From an uncultured Clostridia bacterium (GTDB lineage: Bacteria > Bacillota > Clostridia > TANB77 > CAG-465), in contig CAOYAN010000039.1 in the NCBI GenBank assembly GCA_948562205.1, positions 1 to 8,916 on the forward strand: DNA of 8,916 nucleotides. Direction: 5' to 3'. Numbering within the stretch: position 1 is the stretch's first letter; each line of letters begins with the position of its first letter. The translations under genes were made by a program, and so were the position numbers. Below the pieces are notes generated by a model. The model worked only from the letters and a program-made list of their open reading frames with translations, was not told the DNA's origin and made no database searches. Of the stretch, positions 6,344 to 8,916 are shown piece by piece.

Positions 6344-7513
6344 ATGAAAAGAAATATATCATTAATTTATATACATACATTCCTATCGACTTTTATATTA
6401 TACTATATATGTGATACTCTATTTTATATAGAACGTGGTCTTACATCTAGTAATTATATAAGCTTTGTTTCAATAGCATTTTTAATTAAGCTAATTTTTG
6501 AAATACCATTTGGAATTATTGCAGATAAATACAATAAAAAAATAATATTAATAATTAGTAATTTACTATTTATTACTTCTACAGTAATATTTATATATTC
6601 ACATAATTATTTTACTTTTTTAATTGCTATAATAATTAATGCAATAAATAATTCACTAAGTTCAGGAATAGTAAACTCAATACTTTATGATAGTACAAAA
6701 GATAAAAGAAATTTTAATAAAACATTATTTTATAATTCTTTTTTCTATAATATATCATATATGTTTGCAATGATGATTGGTGGATATATAGGCCAAAAGT
6801 TAGGTCTTGTATATACATACTATTTTACACTTATTCCTTTTGCTTTGGATTTTATTATACTACTTACAATAAAAATAAATACTAAACAAAAAAATAAAAA
6901 TTCTTCAACTAATGTCTTAATTTTAAAAAATGGGATAAAAGAAATACAAAATAATTCTTACATATCAAAACTAATGATAAAAAGTGCTATAATATTTTCA
7001 GGTATAAAATTAATAGAGGAAAGTCATCCTGAATATTCGGCAAATATTGGAATATCAGTATTTATAATTGGAATATATACCTCGCTTATACTAGTATTTT
7101 GTATTATAGGTAGTTATATTGGAAGTAAAATAAATAAAAATAAGTATGATATAATTTTAACTATTAATCCAATTATTGTTGGAATTTGTATACTATTAAT
7201 TGGATTATTAAATAATTACTTTGGTATAATATTTATATTACTTATATATATATTCTCAGAGAGTTTTGATAATATTATGAAATCTCAACTACATAATAGT
7301 ATCTCCTCTGACTCAAGAGTAACTGTAGAATCAATAAATCAATTTATTCTAGGAATATTTGGTGTAATATTTAGTATATTAATGAGTATTTTATTAAAAT
7401 TTATAAATTTAAATGTAATGTATATGTTTATTGGATCTACAATAATTTTATTTGGAATGGTTAGCATTTTAAAATCTAAATATGTAAATAATAAAGTTAA
7501 TGTACTTAAATAA
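6344..7513 (+). CDS. Major facilitator superfamily transporter, 12 TM
   Basis: A 389-residue integral membrane protein, about the usual length for the family, with roughly 12 hydrophobic helices (near residues 5-27, 38-60, 66-86, 90-112, 128-150, 155-177, 208-225, 232-257, 268-288, 291-308, 333-352 and 356-376). A polar loop rich in K and N (about 178-205) separates the two six-helix halves. FEIPFGIIADKYNKKI (about 52-67) is the motif A loop between helices 2 and 3, in the form common in drug and metabolite exporters. It is probably a proton-coupled carrier in the cytoplasmic membrane; the substrate cannot be told. It is very AT-rich (some 60-base lines hold only 7-15 G/C), in line with Ile/Leu/Phe/Tyr codons. 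Start: ATG with AGGTGA 4-9 nt upstream. The phosphatase-hydrolase gene follows after 29 bp without a terminator, so the two are likely co-transcribed and may share a substrate. Confidence 0.87.
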   Translation: MKRNISLIYIHTFLSTFILYYICDTLFYIERGLTSSNYISFVSIAFLIKLIFEIPFGIIADKYNKKIILIISNLLFITSTVIFIYSHNYFTFLIAIIINAINNSLSSGIVNSILYDSTKDKRNFNKTLFYNSFFYNISYMFAMMIGGYIGQKLGLVYTYYFTLIPFALDFIILLTIKINTKQKNKNSSTNVLILKNGIKEIQNNSYISKLMIKSAIIFSGIKLIEESHPEYSANIGISVFIIGIYTSLILVFCIIGSYIGSKINKNKYDIILTINPIIVGICILLIGLLNNYFGIIFILLIYIFSESFDNIMKSQLHNSISSDSRVTVESINQFILGIFGVIFSILMSILLKFINLNVMYMFIGSTIILFGMVSILKSKYVNNKVNVLK

Positions 7514-7542
7514 ATTATGATATAATAAATGGAGGATTAAAA

Positions 7543-8832
7543 ATGAGTAAAGAGAGTAAATTTTTAAAAGATATAGTAAAAAAAGCTCATGCTTTATTAA
7601 CAGAAAAATTTAATACTGAAAGTAAAGGTGGTGAAAATGATTTAGTTACCACTCTAGATTTAGAAATAGAAAGATTTTTAATAAATGAAATTAAAAAGCA
7701 ATATAGTGATTTTGACATCGTTAGTGAAGAATTTAATACTAATAATAAAATTACTAAAAATTGTTTTATTATAGATCCTATAGATGGAACAATTAATTTT
7801 GCAAATAATTTACCACTATGGGGTATTCAAATTGCTTGTGTTAAAAATGGTAAAACAATTGCTAGTGTTATAAGTTTACCACGCATTAATGAATTCTATT
7901 ATGCAGATGAAACAGGCGCATATTTGAATGATACTAAAATTTCTGTTAATGAAGTACCTATTAAAAACGCTCTATATTCAATAGATGGTAATAATAACTT
8001 ACCAAGTATGCAAAGAATGAGAAAATATACATCAAATAGAAGAAATTTTGGTGGTGTTTGTATATCAATGTCTTTTGTTGCAAGTGGAAGAATTCATGGA
8101 GCAGTATTTAGAAGTAATAAACCATGGGACTATGAACCAGGCCTATTTATTTGTAAAATGGCTGGTGCATCTATAAAAAGTATTGATGGATTTCATGCAG
8201 CAGCTATGAATAAAGAATTTTTAGATATACTAGAATTAGAAACAGCAAAAAAACAAAATATTTCTAATATATTTGTACTACATTCACTTAATGGTGATAC
8301 ACTAAAAATGTGGGGACAAGATATAAAAGAGACATTTGGAGAAAAAGAAATAGATGTTATAATGCCAGAATTTCCAATAAGAGAAAATTCACGATATGAA
8401 AAATTTAAAGAAATATTAGAATTTTATATTACTAATGGTAAACTTAATACTAACTCAATTGTTGTTGCTCACTCAATAGGTAATGCTTACTTCATTAGAT
8501 TTTGTAAAGAATTTAATTATATACCTAAAGCATATATTGCAGTTGCTCCAGGAGCAATATATGAATATCCGTCTACTAGAAATGATTATACAATGGAAGT
8601 AAAAAAGCAATCATATCTAAAAAAAGATGCACTTGATTATATAAACAATATTTCAAGTATAAAATATTGTTTATATTCAGATGAAAATGATAATAATATA
8701 GAAAAATTTACTAAATTTTTAAATGATACAAATGCAAAAGGAGTATATTTAAAATATTATAACCATTTTGATGGTTACCATAGAATATACAAAATACCTG
8801 AATTAATAGAATTAATAAATGAGTTATTATAA
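7543..8832 (+). CDS. Fusion protein: inositol-monophosphatase family domain plus RBBP9-like alpha/beta serine hydrolase
   Basis: A 429-residue cytosolic protein with two domains. Residues about 1-235 are an IMPase-type metal-dependent phosphatase: NDLVTTLD (32-39), metal ligand Glu in IVSEEF (59-64), signature DPIDGTINF (78-86) with D78 and D81, and KPWDYEPG (193-200) with D196; AAMNKEF (220-226) is the usual end of the fold. Family substrates include inositol phosphates, PAP, NADP and fructose bisphosphate. Residues about 240-429 resemble RBBP9/YdeN-type hydrolases: IFVLHSLNGD (243-252), nucleophile elbow AHSIG (309-313, S311), acid in YSDEND (D380 or D383) and H408 in YYNHFDGYH. The elbow has Ala in place of the first Gly of GxSxG. 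IMPase proteins are usually 250-280 residues and RBBP9 types about 180-190, so this is two whole domains joined by a short linker (ELETAKKQN). No SD or ATG lies at the junction. Start: ATG 7 nt after GGAGG (7531-7535). It follows the MFS gene by 29 bp and is probably in the same operon. Confidence 0.85.
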   Translation: MSKESKFLKDIVKKAHALLTEKFNTESKGGENDLVTTLDLEIERFLINEIKKQYSDFDIVSEEFNTNNKITKNCFIIDPIDGTINFANNLPLWGIQIACVKNGKTIASVISLPRINEFYYADETGAYLNDTKISVNEVPIKNALYSIDGNNNLPSMQRMRKYTSNRRNFGGVCISMSFVASGRIHGAVFRSNKPWDYEPGLFICKMAGASIKSIDGFHAAAMNKEFLDILELETAKKQNISNIFVLHSLNGDTLKMWGQDIKETFGEKEIDVIMPEFPIRENSRYEKFKEILEFYITNGKLNTNSIVVAHSIGNAYFIRFCKEFNYIPKAYIAVAPGAIYEYPSTRNDYTMEVKKQSYLKKDALDYINNISSIKYCLYSDENDNNIEKFTKFLNDTNAKGVYLKYYNHFDGYHRIYKIPELIELINELL

Positions 8833-8840
8833 CATAATAT

Positions 8841-8863
8841 AAGGAGATGTCTTATTAAATAAG
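8841..8863 (+). other. Orphan Shine-Dalgarno-like site and 13-nt palindrome
   Basis: AAGGAG (8841-8846) is directly followed by ATG-TCT-TAT-TAA, too short and too close to be a gene, and by the palindrome CTTATT-A-AATAAG (8851-8863). It sits between the stop at 8832 and the terminator-like hairpin. It may be a decayed gene start or chance; no function is assigned. Confidence 0.2.
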
Positions 8864-8874
8864 GTTCTATAATA

Positions 8875-8914
8875 AATGTTGGGGTATAAATAAAAAAATT
8901 TATACTTCAACATT
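8875..8914. terminator. Long hairpin, probable terminator
   Basis: Positions 8875-8891 pair with 8898-8914 over 17 bp (AATGTTG and CAACATT outside, GTATAAAT and ATTTATAC inside, with two G-U pairs on the plus strand) around an A6 loop. It starts 43 nt after the stop of the fusion gene. The window ends 2 bases after the stem, so a plus-strand T tract cannot be checked. On the minus strand the stem is followed by TTATTATAG, which is weakly T-rich, so it may also terminate a gene entering from the right. Confidence 0.7.
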
Positions 8915-8916
8915 AT

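Noticed and set aside
7518..7526. TGATATAAT extended -10 just before the fusion gene
   Set aside because: Transcription would begin near 7533, inside the GGAGG ribosome binding site, leaving no usable leader. The same 9-mer at 5330-5338 precedes only a terminator, so chance occurrence in AT-rich DNA is likely.
479..8832. Alternative genetic code with TGA as tryptophan
   Set aside because: All large frames use TGG for tryptophan, contain no internal TGA, and end at TAA or TAG; the standard bacterial code explains them.

Overview
The window is very AT-rich DNA (most genes appear to be 20-27% G+C by eye). It has purine-rich Shine-Dalgarno sites (AGGAGG, GGAGG, AGGGAGA), AGA-dominated arginine codons, TAA/TAG stops, and tryptophan encoded by TGG. 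Together these suggest a low-GC Firmicute of the Clostridia type using the standard bacterial code; a Mollicute that reads TGA as tryptophan is unlikely. No RNA genes, CRISPR array or intact insertion sequence were seen. The species cannot be named from the sequence alone.

Layout, left to right. (1) Positions 1-1160, plus strand: a small flavin-binding split-barrel protein (pyridoxamine-phosphate-oxidase-like) followed 17 bp later by a class I SAM methyltransferase, ending in a perfect 13-bp hairpin shared with the convergent genes. (2) Positions 1179-4716, minus strand: a two-gene operon encoding two full-length ABC exporter half-transporters, almost certainly one heterodimeric pump. It is read from a well-formed promoter (TTGTAA-17-TATAAT) and begins at a GTG codon. 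(3) Positions 4774-5375, plus strand: a single-gene unit with its own promoter, a 14-nt palindrome in the leader, a near-perfect Shine-Dalgarno, and a zinc-ribbon protein of unknown function that is clearly richer in G+C (about 34% by hand count) than its surroundings. It ends at a strong bidirectional terminator. (4) Positions 5382-6261, minus strand: a HAD-family phosphatase. Upstream of it is a previously unlisted 48-residue small gene with a strong promoter (TTGATT-17-TATAAT) and an AGGAGG site, but with a one-base frameshift in a T5 run. (5) Positions 6313-8914, plus strand: a 12-TM major facilitator superfamily transporter and, 29 bp downstream, a two-domain protein that joins an inositol-monophosphatase-type phosphatase to an RBBP9-like alpha/beta serine hydrolase, followed by a 17-bp hairpin.

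Functional picture. Four or five short, independently promoted units alternate in direction, as is typical of an accessory region. The theme is transport plus small-molecule modification: one ABC pump, one MFS carrier, a methyltransferase, two phosphatase-type enzymes and one hydrolase. Whether they act on a common substrate cannot be decided here. The items most worth following up are the phosphatase-hydrolase fusion paired with the MFS carrier, the frameshifted small gene, and the compositionally distinct zinc-ribbon gene with its palindromic leader.
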